Positions 43,005 through 51,003 of a stretch of DNA of 64,000 nt are shown here, in pieces. Source of the stretch: Actinomadura alba (GTDB taxonomy: Bacteria > Actinomycetota > Actinomycetes > Streptosporangiales > Streptosporangiaceae); NCBI RefSeq assembly GCF_014323705.1, contig NZ_JABVEC010000020.1, forward strand, positions 1 through 64,000, in the 5' to 3' direction. The notes beneath the pieces were generated by a model. The model made no database searches. It was not told the origin of the DNA and saw only the letters and a list, made by a program, of their open reading frames with translations. How positions within the stretch are numbered: position 1 is the first letter of the stretch; each line of letters starts with the position of its first letter. Both the position numbers and the translations under genes were made by a program.

Positions 43005-44081
43005 TCAGCGTGACTCGCCGGGCGCATGGGCACGTCCTTTCTCGTACACGGACAAGCCCTTGGACAGGCGGAGCGGGACCAGGATCAGTTCGACGACGAG
43101 GCCCTTCCACGCGTAGTAGACGTTGACCGCCTTCGTCAGATACGCGAAGGGAATGTTGAGCAGGACCCCCAGCACCGGCAGCCTCCGTCGCCGCGCGGCG
43201 TGGACCAGCAACGGCACCAACAGGATCAATTCGGCGCCGAACCACCACGCCACCGTTCGGCCGACCGGCTGATGCATCGCCATCGTGGCGATGAAGGGCC
43301 CGGCCAGCCACAGCGGCACGGTGAGGATCTCCAGCACGGCCACGATCACCCACAGCGCCAGCATGGGTTTTCTGGTGATCAGCGGCCGCAGATGCAGCCG
43401 GACGTTCTGAAAGAAACCGGCCATCCAGCGCCACACCTGCTTGCGCAGATAGGTGAGGGTCTCGGGGTCGGCGGCCCACGCGACGGCGTCGGCGACATAG
43501 ACGGTCCGCCTTCCCGCGATCTGCTGCGACCAGGTGTAGTCCATGTCCTCGACGATGGTGCGCTCGGGAAAACCACCGAAGGCCACCAGCGGCTCGCGCC
43601 GGAACACAGAACAGCAGCCCGAGCAGACCATGGGGCTGTTGACCGCGTTCTGAATCGGCCGGTGCCAGTGGAAACCGAAGAGGTACTCGATCGATCTGCC
43701 GCGTTCCCAGGGCGTCCGGCTGAAACGGGTCTGGACGTTGCCGGCCGCCACGACCACGTCCGGATCGTCGAACACCGGCTTGATCTTCTCTATGTAGTCC
43801 GGCGCGAGCACGGTGTCGGCGTCGACCGCCAGCACGAGTTCGCTCTCGCAGTGCGGGAGCGCGTGGTTCTGCGCCTTTGCCTTGCTGCCGAGGTTCTGTG
43901 GCGGGGTCAGCACGGTGACGCCGTAGGATCGCGCCACCTCGCCGGTGCGATCGACGGAGCCGTCGTCGACCACGATGATCTCTTCCGGAGGGACGGTCTG
44001 GCGGAGAAGGGCCTCCAGCGTCGCCGGAAGCCCCGCCTCCTCGTTGTGCGCGGGAACGATGACGGAAAGGGTCCGGCTCAT
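43005..44081 (-). CDS. Membrane glycosyltransferase family 2
   Basis: The 358-residue protein has the GT2 fold: SVIVPAHNEEAGLPATLEAL, VDDGSVDRTGEVARS, the AVDADT metal motif, VEDMDYTW with the catalytic Asp and KQVWRW as the Q-x-x-R-W motif of processive synthases. Three to four C-terminal hydrophobic segments follow. It may build a beta-linked extracellular polymer. The start ATG at 44081 overlaps the stop of a 35-residue membrane peptide (ATGA). Confidence 0.87.
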   Translation of the reverse strand: MSRTLSVIVPAHNEEAGLPATLEALLRQTVPPEEIIVVDDGSVDRTGEVARSYGVTVLTPPQNLGSKAKAQNHALPHCESELVLAVDADTVLAPDYIEKIKPVFDDPDVVVAAGNVQTRFSRTPWERGRSIEYLFGFHWHRPIQNAVNSPMVCSGCCSVFRREPLVAFGGFPERTIVEDMDYTWSQQIAGRRTVYVADAVAWAADPETLTYLRKQVWRWMAGFFQNVRLHLRPLITRKPMLALWVIVAVLEILTVPLWLAGPFIATMAMHQPVGRTVAWWFGAELILLVPLLVHAARRRRLPVLGVLLNIPFAYLTKAVNVYYAWKGLVVELILVPLRLSKGLSVYEKGRAHAPGESR

Positions 44082-44185
44082 CGCGGCCGCCTGAATCTCA
44101 TGAGTACCTTTCCCGCCATGGCGGCGAGCGCCACCGTACAGTAAATGGCGGTTCCAAGCCCCATGCCTAGAAGACCTCCGTGCAT
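44078..44185 (-). CDS. 35-residue single-span membrane peptide coupled to the GT2 gene
   Basis: The frame reads MHGGLLGMGLGTAIYCTVAL and then AAMAGKVLMRFRRPR. It has one hydrophobic helix and a basic tail, as expected for N-out/C-in topology. AAAGGA lies 6-7 nt before the ATG at 44185; an in-frame ATG at 44200 is possible. Its TGA overlaps the GT2 start. Small helper peptides accompany several membrane synthases, so a role in assembly or activity of the GT2 is plausible. No known family. Confidence 0.55.
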   Translation of the reverse strand: MHGGLLGMGLGTAIYCTVALAAMAGKVLMRFRRPR

Positions 44186-44474
44186 TTTCCATCCTTTCAT
44201 GGAAGCCATGGTTTTCGGCCATGGCATTCGGCCCAGCAGCTCGGTCACCGATGCGACCGTTTGGCATTTCCACCATGCTGAACTCCACACGTCGCACGGG
44301 TCCAGCCCCCTTTTCCATCTGTGGATAACTCACCAGAGCGTGGACGTTGACGCACCCGGCCGAGCATCGTCACTGCCCGTTCGCGCTGCCCGAGCCTGTA
44401 CGGGATCGACTAATAACAGGCGCCGCCCTCGTTGCCCGATAAGCTCGATTCATTACCTTTCCCGGCCCCACGCC
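44186..44474. other. Intergenic stretch, promoter of the small peptide/GT2 unit
   Basis: The 289 nt between the GT2 unit and the helicase remnant are AT-richer in 44400-44460 and 44190-44330. No gene or strong hairpin is visible; a promoter for the minus-strand unit must lie here. Confidence 0.35.
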
Positions 44475-45704
44475 TCAGAGCAGCGGGGTGAGATACGGGC
44501 TGGGGTTGCCGTGCCAGGACACGTGGAGGTCTTCCCTGGCCCGGGTGCAGGCGACGAAGATCAGGCAGCGTTCCCGCTGCAGGTCGGCGGCATGGAGGGA
44601 CTTGTCCTCCTCCACGGGCGTGACCGCGCCGGCCATCGGCATCTGGTGCTCACCGGCGCCGATGACGGCCACGCAGCGGAACTCCAGCCCCTTCATGCGG
44701 TGCATGGTGCCGACCCGTACGGCATCGCCAGGCAGCACTTGGGCCAGTGAGCCGGCGGCGATCCCCACTCGCCTGAGAGCAGTGACGGCGTCATCGACCA
44801 GCGTGTTGGACCGGGCGGCGACCCCCACCTCGGCGGGTGCGACCCCCGAGTCGAGCCAGGTCCGGACCCGCGCCGCCAGCTCGTCCATCTCGCGGGCCTT
44901 CGTCGCGTACGCCGCCGTCCTCGGCGGCGACCCGTGCACATCGGAGCGGCATCCGCTCAGCGACTCCAGGCCCTCGTCCATGTCGTCGACCCGCTGGCCG
45001 GCGAGCAGCCCGAGGCTCCACCCGAGGATCTCCGCTGTCGTCCGGTAGTTGATCGTCAGCCGAGACGACCGGCCGGCGACCCGGATGCCGAGGCTGCGCA
45101 GCGACACCGTGGCGCCGTAGATCCGCTGGTGGGTGTCACCCGCGATGAACAGATCATCCGGCCCTTCGGACACGGCCGCGCGCAGCAGCCTCCATCGAAC
45201 CGGGTGCAGGTCCTGCGCCTCGTCGACCACCACGTGGCCGTACGGCTTGGACGGCGACTCCGCGAGGATTCTGGCCGCTTCCACACAGATCGAGTCGTAC
45301 GTCCAAAGCTTGCGCGAGGCGAGTTCGGAGGTGAACTCGTCGATCGCCTGCCAGACCTGCGCCTTCTGCAGGTGGCCGAGGGCCCGTCCCCGCCCGGGCC
45401 GCTTGGCCGCGAGATAGCCGTCGGCGTCCGCCACCGCCTGGCCGAGCACCACATCACGCCATTCGGTGGCCAGGAACGTCTCGGTGAAAGACAGCTCGAG
45501 CCGGCTGATGATCCGCTTCCAGATCGATTTCTCCTCAGCGGACTGCAGGATCGCGAGCCGGCCGTGTTTCTGGGAGACCACCTGATAGGCGACCTGATCG
45601 ACGTGCCGTACGTCGATCCGTCCAAGTACCTCCTCGTCAGAGGTCAGAAGCTTGAGGTTCTCCTCGAGCGAGGAGGACAGCGTCGAGGAAGAACAGGCTC
45701 GTTC
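44475..45704 (-). pseudogene. UvrD/Rep-like helicase lacking its N-terminus
   Basis: About 409 codons are open. Present are motif II (VVVDEAQDLHPVRW), motif III (IAGDTHQRIYG), motif IV (LTINYRTTAEI), motif V (VRVGTMHRMKGLEF) and motif VI (CLIFVACTRAREDLH). Walker A and the Q motif are missing: the frame starts directly after the stop codon of the FGE gene, in the same frame, with SSSTLSSSLEENLKLLTSDE. Without motif I it cannot hydrolyse ATP. A GTG at 45581 could give a shorter protein, but I regard the gene as dead. Confidence 0.75.
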
Positions 45705-46727
45705 TCAGCCGGCGTCATTGGCGCAGCGAAACCCGATGTTCGCCGCCGCGGATTCGGCGGTGTTGCTCGACCGTGCCGCCAGCCGGTACCGGTAGCAGTA
45801 CGAGTCGTGGCACAGGAACGAGCCGCCTCGCATGACGCGCGGGGCGGAGCGACCGGGGTCGTGGACGGGGCCACGGGGGTCGGATACCGGGGCCTGGGCT
45901 GCGCGGGCGGCGTAGGTGTCGGCCGCGAAGGTGTCAGCACACCATTCCCAGACGTTGCCCATCGTGTTCCACAGCCCGAAGCCGTTGGGCCGGAACGACT
46001 TCACCGGCGCGGTGGCGACATGACCGTCCTCGCCGGTGTTGTGGGTCGGGAAGGTCCCCTGCCAGACGTTGCACATCCACCGGCCACGCGGTGTGAGCTC
46101 ATCACCCCACGGGAACCTGCTGCCCTTCCGTCCACCGCGGGCCGCGTACTCCCACTCGGCCTCCGTGGGCAGGCGCTTGCCCGCCCACCTGCAGTAGGCC
46201 TGCGCGTCGTTCCAGCTGACCTGAACCACGGGGTGGTTCTGCAACGACCCGATGGAGGACTGCGGCCCGTCTGGGCTGCGCCAGGATGCGCCCCGCACGA
46301 CAAGCCACCACGGTGTGCCCAAGGGGCTGCCGAGGATGTCGGACGGGTCCGCGCGCACCGTGAGATGGAACACCGCCGACATGCCGAGCCGTTCGGCATC
46401 GGTCACGTACCCGGTGTCCTTCACGAACGCGGCGAACGCGGCGTTGGTCACCGTGGTGGCATCGATCAGGAACGGGTCGAGACGCACCTCGTGGACGGGA
46501 CCCTCACCGTCGGCGGCATACCCCTCCCCGAAGGCGTCGCCCATCGCGAACATGCCGCCCGGAACACGGACCTGCCTGCGGGTCCGGCGGTCCGCCGCGG
46601 ACGGGCGGAACGGCCCCGGCGGCCCGAGCGTGATGGTCTCGATCACCGGGCCCGTCGTCTGGCCCGTGCTCGTGGACGGGGCGCAGCACGAGGTGTCGCC
46701 GCCGGAGTGCGAAATGTGGCCGGACAT
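45705..46727 (-). CDS. Formylglycine-generating enzyme (sulfatase-modifying factor)
   Basis: The 340-residue protein has VRVPGGMFAMGD, NHPVVQVSWNDAQAYCRWAG, RLPTEAEWEYAARGG, NVWEWCADTF and RVMRGGSFLCHDSYCYRYRL. Cys306 and Cys311 have the spacing of the catalytic copper-binding pair in FGE. The enzyme oxidises the motif Cys of sulfatases to formylglycine with O2. It sits 3 nt after a sulfatase gene in one operon and can serve all three sulfatases here. Confidence 0.93.
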   Translation of the reverse strand: MSGHISHSGGDTSCCAPSTSTGQTTGPVIETITLGPPGPFRPSAADRRTRRQVRVPGGMFAMGDAFGEGYAADGEGPVHEVRLDPFLIDATTVTNAAFAAFVKDTGYVTDAERLGMSAVFHLTVRADPSDILGSPLGTPWWLVVRGASWRSPDGPQSSIGSLQNHPVVQVSWNDAQAYCRWAGKRLPTEAEWEYAARGGRKGSRFPWGDELTPRGRWMCNVWQGTFPTHNTGEDGHVATAPVKSFRPNGFGLWNTMGNVWEWCADTFAADTYAARAAQAPVSDPRGPVHDPGRSAPRVMRGGSFLCHDSYCYRYRLAARSSNTAESAAANIGFRCANDAG

Positions 46728-46730
46728 CGC

Positions 46731-48113
46731 TCAGGCGGCCGTGACGGCACCGGCCAGCAGCCGCTCGGCCTCACGGACCAGCGCGGGGTGGTCGGCGGCG
46801 ACATCGGTCCGCTCGCCGACGTCCTTGTTCAGGCGGTAAAGCTCGACCGGCCTGGACCCGCGGCGGACGGCCTTCCAGTTCCCGAAACGCACCGCCTGGT
46901 TCCGGTTGTTCTCCCAGTACAGGTACTCGTGGCCGGGCTGCTTCCCACCGGTCAGCGCCGGAACGAAGGACACCCCGTCCAGCCCCGAAGGCGCCTGCGC
47001 TCCTGCGACCTCGGCCAGCGTCGGCAGCAGGTCCCACACCGCGACCGGGTGGCGCACCGCGGACCCCGGCGCCGGGCCGTCCGCGCCCCGCAGGCTCGCG
47101 GGGAAGCGGACGATCAGCGGCACCCTGATGCCACCTTCGTACACGGTGAACTTGATGCCGCGCAGGGGGCCGTTGCTGTCGAAGAACTCGGGGTCGTGCG
47201 GGAGTGTGCTCCCGACGTGGTCGTAGTTGGCCCCGGCCTCGTGCGGGCCGTTGTCGCTGGTGACCAGGACGAGGGTGTCCTCCGCAAGGCCGAGTTCGTC
47301 CAAGCGGGTCAGCACGCGGCCGATCTCGGCATCGGTGCGGGTGATCTGGGCGGCGTGGTTGCGTTCGCCCTGGGGCCAGTCCTCATCGCTGTAGGGCGCG
47401 TCGCTGGGGATTTCGTTCGGAGCGTGCGGGGTGGTGTAACCCAGGTAAAGGAAGAACGGCCCGTCCTTGCTGCGGTCGATGAAGTCCAGCGCTTCCTGCG
47501 TGAACAGGTCGGTGGCGTAGGTGACGTCGGCGCCCTCGTTCTCCGGGTAGGCGACCCGCTGGTCGTTACGCCACAGATAGGCAGGCCAGTAGTCGTGCGC
47601 GTGCCGCTGGTTGATATAGCCGAAGAAGTAGTCGAAGCCCTGGCTATTGGGATGGCTGGCGTTGGCTCCGGTGTCGGGTCCCAGCCCCCACTTGCCGACA
47701 TGCGCCGTGGTGTAGCCGGCCGAGCGCAGCGTCTCACCCACTGTGACGTCCTCGGGCAGCAGCCCTGAGCCGGCGTCGTCGTTGGTCTTGACCCGCGAGT
47801 GCCCGATGTGCAGTCCCGTGAGCAAGGAGGCCCGCGTCGGAGCGCATGAGGGGTTCGCGTACGCCTGGGTGAAGCGGAGCCCTTCGGCGGCCAGGCCGTC
47901 CAGCACCGGTGTGCGGATCACCCGCTGGCCGTAGGCACCCAGCTCGCCCCATCCGAGGTCGTCGAGCACGATCAGCACAACGTTCGGCGAGCGCCCCAGA
48001 CGCGGTGCCCGTCCCGCGAGGGCCTGCGCGGCGGCCGCCGGGGCCAGCCCGGCCAGGACCGCCGCGCCCGTGGCGCCGGCGAGGAAGCCTCGCCGGGAGG
48101 TCATATTCTCCAT
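46731..48113 (-). CDS. Tat-exported sulfatase (arylsulfatase A family)
   Basis: The 460-residue protein has a Tat signal (SRRGFLAGATGAAVLAGL), PNVVLIVLDDLGWGELGAYG with metal-binding Asp pair, and the formylglycine motif C90-A-P-T-R followed by ASLLTGLHIGHSR. TSDNGPHEAG supplies further metal ligands. I use ATG 48113, with AGGA upstream; an ATG three codons later is possible. It is co-transcribed with the FGE gene. The substrate is probably a sulfated sugar. Confidence 0.92.
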   Translation of the reverse strand: MENMTSRRGFLAGATGAAVLAGLAPAAAAQALAGRAPRLGRSPNVVLIVLDDLGWGELGAYGQRVIRTPVLDGLAAEGLRFTQAYANPSCAPTRASLLTGLHIGHSRVKTNDDAGSGLLPEDVTVGETLRSAGYTTAHVGKWGLGPDTGANASHPNSQGFDYFFGYINQRHAHDYWPAYLWRNDQRVAYPENEGADVTYATDLFTQEALDFIDRSKDGPFFLYLGYTTPHAPNEIPSDAPYSDEDWPQGERNHAAQITRTDAEIGRVLTRLDELGLAEDTLVLVTSDNGPHEAGANYDHVGSTLPHDPEFFDSNGPLRGIKFTVYEGGIRVPLIVRFPASLRGADGPAPGSAVRHPVAVWDLLPTLAEVAGAQAPSGLDGVSFVPALTGGKQPGHEYLYWENNRNQAVRFGNWKAVRRGSRPVELYRLNKDVGERTDVAADHPALVREAERLLAGAVTAA

Positions 48114-48128
48114 ATTTCCTATCTTAAT

Positions 48129-48248
48129 AGTATGCAATATCTAGATCAACCCACGTCTCACCTGGCGAGATGGGGGTCGAGGTACGCACCGGAGTAGACG
48201 CCCCCCGGCCACGGCGCCGACGCCGCACGGCCGATCGTATTGCATACT
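48129..48248. promoter_or_regulatory. Inverted pair of AGTATGCAATA boxes between divergent sulfatase genes
   Basis: AGTATGCAATA lies at 48129-48139 and its exact reverse complement at 48238-48248, one next to each gene start (16 nt from the minus-strand ATG, 94 nt from the plus-strand ATG). The flanks are AT-rich and probably hold both promoters. The symmetry suggests one regulator for both sulfatase units. Confidence 0.6.
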
Positions 48249-48341
48249 TTTTTGGTTGACTTTACCCGAAAGCGTCAGCGACGATCTACCCCACTGATCT
48301 CGCCCAGGCCTGAAACGTGGCCGTCATCGAAGGACACCGCC

Positions 48342-50579
48342 ATGCCCAGCCGCCGCCAGTTCCTCTCCGGTTCCGCCCTGGCCTTCGGGGCGGCCGCATT
48401 GCCCGCCGTGCCCGCCGCGGCGGACGTCCCGCACGGCGAGGGCGCGGGGCCGGGCAGGAGGCGTCCCAACGTCGTGGTGATCCTCGCCGACGATCTCGGC
48501 TACGGCGAGCTGGGCGCCTATGGCCAGCGGACGATCCAGACCCCCAACATCGACCGGCTGGCCGCGGAGGGGCTGCGGTTCACCGACGCGTACTCTTCCG
48601 GCCCGGTCTGCGCGCCCTCACGGTGCTCGCTGCTGACCGGACTGCACTCCGGTCACGCGAGGGTCCGCATCAACCCCAGCGGCGACCCGAACAGCGTGGC
48701 GTTGCGGGACGGCGACACCACCTTCGCCGAGGTACTGCGCGCACGCGGCTACCGCACCGCCATCATCGGCAAGTGGGGGTTCGGACCCGAGCAGGCCGGG
48801 CAGGCCAGCCACCCCAACGCCCGTGGGTTCGAGGAGTTCTACGGCTACATGACCCACGGGAACGCCCACAACTACTACCCCGCCGACCTGTGGCACAACG
48901 GCGAGAAGGAGCCGGTGCCGGAGAACGCCGGCGGTAAGAAGGGCGCCTTCGCCCCCGACCTGTTCCGCGACCGCGCGATCGACTTCATCAAGGCCCACCG
49001 GGACGAGCCGTTCCTGCTCTTCCTCACTCCGAACGTCCCGCACGCCCCCAGCGACGTGCCGAGCACCGCGCCCTATGACGGCGCGTCCTGGCCCGCCGCC
49101 GACAAGGGGCATGCCGCCCAGGTCACCCGGCTGGATGGATACGTGGGATCGGTCGTTTCCGCGCTGCAGGACCACGGCCTGGCCGGCTCCACGATCGTGC
49201 TGGTGACCAGCGATAACGGGCCGCACGAAGAGGGAAGCTTCAACCCGGACCTGTTCGATGCCAACGGCCCGCTGCGCGGCTACAAGCGAAACCTGTACGA
49301 GGGCGGGGTCCGGATCCCTCTGATCGCCTGGTCACCGGGCCGGATCCGTCCCGGCACCAGTGACCGGCCGACCCAGCAGACCGACCTGCTGCCCACGCTC
49401 GCCGAACTCGCCGGAGCCCCGGCGCCGCGCGACATCGACGGCATCTCCATCGCGTCGCTACTGGACGGCGGCTCCGGCAGCGCCGCGGCGGCCGGGCATC
49501 TGTACTGGTACCGGCTCGACACCGGCGTGACCCGCCGCGCCAACGAGGTCGAGAGCGGCCGCATCTCCCGCGCCGCCGAGGCGGTACGGCAGGACGGCTG
49601 GAAGGCGGTGCGGTTCGCGCCGGGCACCGACCGCACGGTCCCCGACGACCAGTGGCAGGTCGAGCTGTACGACCTGCGATCCGATATCGGGGAGACCACC
49701 GATGTCGCCGCCGCCCACCCGGAGGTCGCCGCGCGGCTGGTCGGGCTGATGCGCAATTCGTGGGTCGACGACTACGAGCGCGAGCCATTCGGGCTGCGGC
49801 TGGAGGCCCCCGAGATCCTGCTCCCGGGGATCACGTACACCATCACCGCGACGCTCGCCAACGGCTCCAGGCAGATCTGGACGGGAGGGCGGCTCCGGCT
49901 CCGCACGCCCCGCGAGTGGACGGTACGGCCGATCACACGGGACGGCTTCGGCCGGCTGACCCCCGGGCTATCGGCGCGGGCCGAATGGCAGGTCACCGTC
50001 CCGGAAAAAACCAGCGCCACCACCTGGCCGCTGGAGCTGACGGTGACCTGCACAGCGGGCGGGAGGCCGCTGAGCTTCCGCGCCGAGCGGACTTTCGTCC
50101 CGCCACCGCCGCCACCGGCCGCCGACGCCTACCTCAGCGACCTGACGTGGCTCAGCGCGGTCAACGGCTGGGGCCCCGTCGAGATCGACACCAGCAACGG
50201 CAAGGCCGAGGCCGGAGACGGCACCCCGATCAGCTTCGGCGGCACCCAGTACGCCAAAGGACTCGGCGTGCACTCCCACTCCGAGGTGACCTACCACCTG
50301 GGCGGTCGGTGCACCCGGTTCAGCTCGATCGTCGGCATCGACGACTTCTCCGCCCGCCAGAACAACCGCGGCAACGTTATCGCCGAAGTCTGGGCCGACG
50401 AGACGAAGATCTTCGACAGCGGTGTGCTGCGCGCGGCCACCGGCCCCCAACCGGTGGACGTCGATGTCACCGGGGCACGGCTGCTGCGCCTGGTGGTCCG
50501 CAAGGCCACCGAGAGCAACAGCTTCAACCACACCTCCTGGGCCAACGCCTTCGTGCGGCACGCGAACCCCGACACATGA
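48342..50579 (+). CDS. Tat-exported sulfatase with C-terminal NPCBM domain
   Basis: The 745-residue protein has a Tat signal (SRRQFLSGSALAFG), PNVVVILADDLGYGELGAYG and the motif C90-A-P-S-R with CSLLTGLHSGHAR. VTSDNGPHEEG closes the metal site. After the catalytic part (about 500 residues) come a beta-sandwich and an NPCBM carbohydrate-binding module (LSDLTWLSAVNGWGPVEIDT, YAKGLGVHSHSEVTYHLGG). The module points to a polysaccharide substrate such as a sulfated glycan. Confidence 0.92.
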   Translation: MPSRRQFLSGSALAFGAAALPAVPAAADVPHGEGAGPGRRRPNVVVILADDLGYGELGAYGQRTIQTPNIDRLAAEGLRFTDAYSSGPVCAPSRCSLLTGLHSGHARVRINPSGDPNSVALRDGDTTFAEVLRARGYRTAIIGKWGFGPEQAGQASHPNARGFEEFYGYMTHGNAHNYYPADLWHNGEKEPVPENAGGKKGAFAPDLFRDRAIDFIKAHRDEPFLLFLTPNVPHAPSDVPSTAPYDGASWPAADKGHAAQVTRLDGYVGSVVSALQDHGLAGSTIVLVTSDNGPHEEGSFNPDLFDANGPLRGYKRNLYEGGVRIPLIAWSPGRIRPGTSDRPTQQTDLLPTLAELAGAPAPRDIDGISIASLLDGGSGSAAAAGHLYWYRLDTGVTRRANEVESGRISRAAEAVRQDGWKAVRFAPGTDRTVPDDQWQVELYDLRSDIGETTDVAAAHPEVAARLVGLMRNSWVDDYEREPFGLRLEAPEILLPGITYTITATLANGSRQIWTGGRLRLRTPREWTVRPITRDGFGRLTPGLSARAEWQVTVPEKTSATTWPLELTVTCTAGGRPLSFRAERTFVPPPPPPAADAYLSDLTWLSAVNGWGPVEIDTSNGKAEAGDGTPISFGGTQYAKGLGVHSHSEVTYHLGGRCTRFSSIVGIDDFSARQNNRGNVIAEVWADETKIFDSGVLRAATGPQPVDVDVTGARLLRLVVRKATESNSFNHTSWANAFVRHANPDT

Positions 50580-50617
50580 CGACCGGGACCTGACGAGGGC
50601 TGGGCGCAGCAGATCTG

Positions 50618-50646
50618 TTGACCCGATGATCAAAGCTCCCTACTAT
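50618..50646 (+). promoter_or_regulatory. Promoter TTGACC-N17-TACTAT of the leader peptide
   Basis: TTGACC (50618-50623) and TACTAT (50641-50646) are 17 nt apart. The ATG of the leader peptide lies 7 nt after the -10 box (50653), so transcript and reading frame start together. Confidence 0.75.
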
Positions 50647-50652
50647 GTCGGT

Positions 50653-50739
50653 ATGGATTGTGGAGAATTCCTCTCCGCTCGCCTGCACGTCGACTTCAAG
50701 CGGCAGGAGAGCGCATTGTGTTCGCTCGTCTCGCCATAG
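50653..50739 (+). CDS. Leaderless cysteine-type leader peptide (28 residues)
   Basis: The frame reads MDCGEFLSARLHVDFKRQES and then ALCSLVSP. It fits the pattern R-x-H-V-D-x-x-R-x-x-S-A-x-C of short actinomycete leader peptides found before sulfur-metabolism genes. Cys3 and Cys23 make it a possible sensor of Cys-tRNA. A hairpin follows 2 nt after its stop. The sulfatase at 51004 is the controlled gene by position. Confidence 0.72.
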   Translation: MDCGEFLSARLHVDFKRQESALCSLVSP

Positions 50740-50740
50740 C

Positions 50741-50791
50741 CGGTCAGGGCCGCCATCTCGACCTTTGGTGTGGCTCCCAACGGCCTGACCG
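50741..50791 (+). promoter_or_regulatory. Attenuator-like hairpin after the leader peptide
   Basis: CGGTCAGGGCCG (50741-50752) pairs with CGGCCTGACCG (50781-50791) with one bulged G and a 28-nt loop. It begins directly after the leader TAG, so a ribosome stalled on the Cys codon near the end would change its folding. The remaining 210 nt to the sulfatase are AT-richer with no clear frame. Confidence 0.5.
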
Positions 50792-51003
50792 TTCCGCCAC
50801 CTAAAGTCTTCGCGATTCCGCGTGTGACCTATTAGTCATATTCGGTAACGTTCGCCGAGCTTTCTCACATAGCAATTTCCTCTCTGGTGAGCCATTCGGC
50901 CGACGTCATTCTTGTCCGCCTTCTACTCTTCCGCGCGCCTGCGCAGAATTTTAGTACCTCATCCGAAAGACGGCATCTCTACCAACATTGAGAGGAGTTA
51001 GAA

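Noticed and set aside
42840..43010. Coding-like stretch after the acylase gene
   Set aside because: No start, no family and no clear frame preference, so I list the stretch only as intergenic.
44934..47768. 944-codon plus-strand frame
   Set aside because: Antisense to the helicase remnant, FGE and sulfatase genes; no domain is recognisable.
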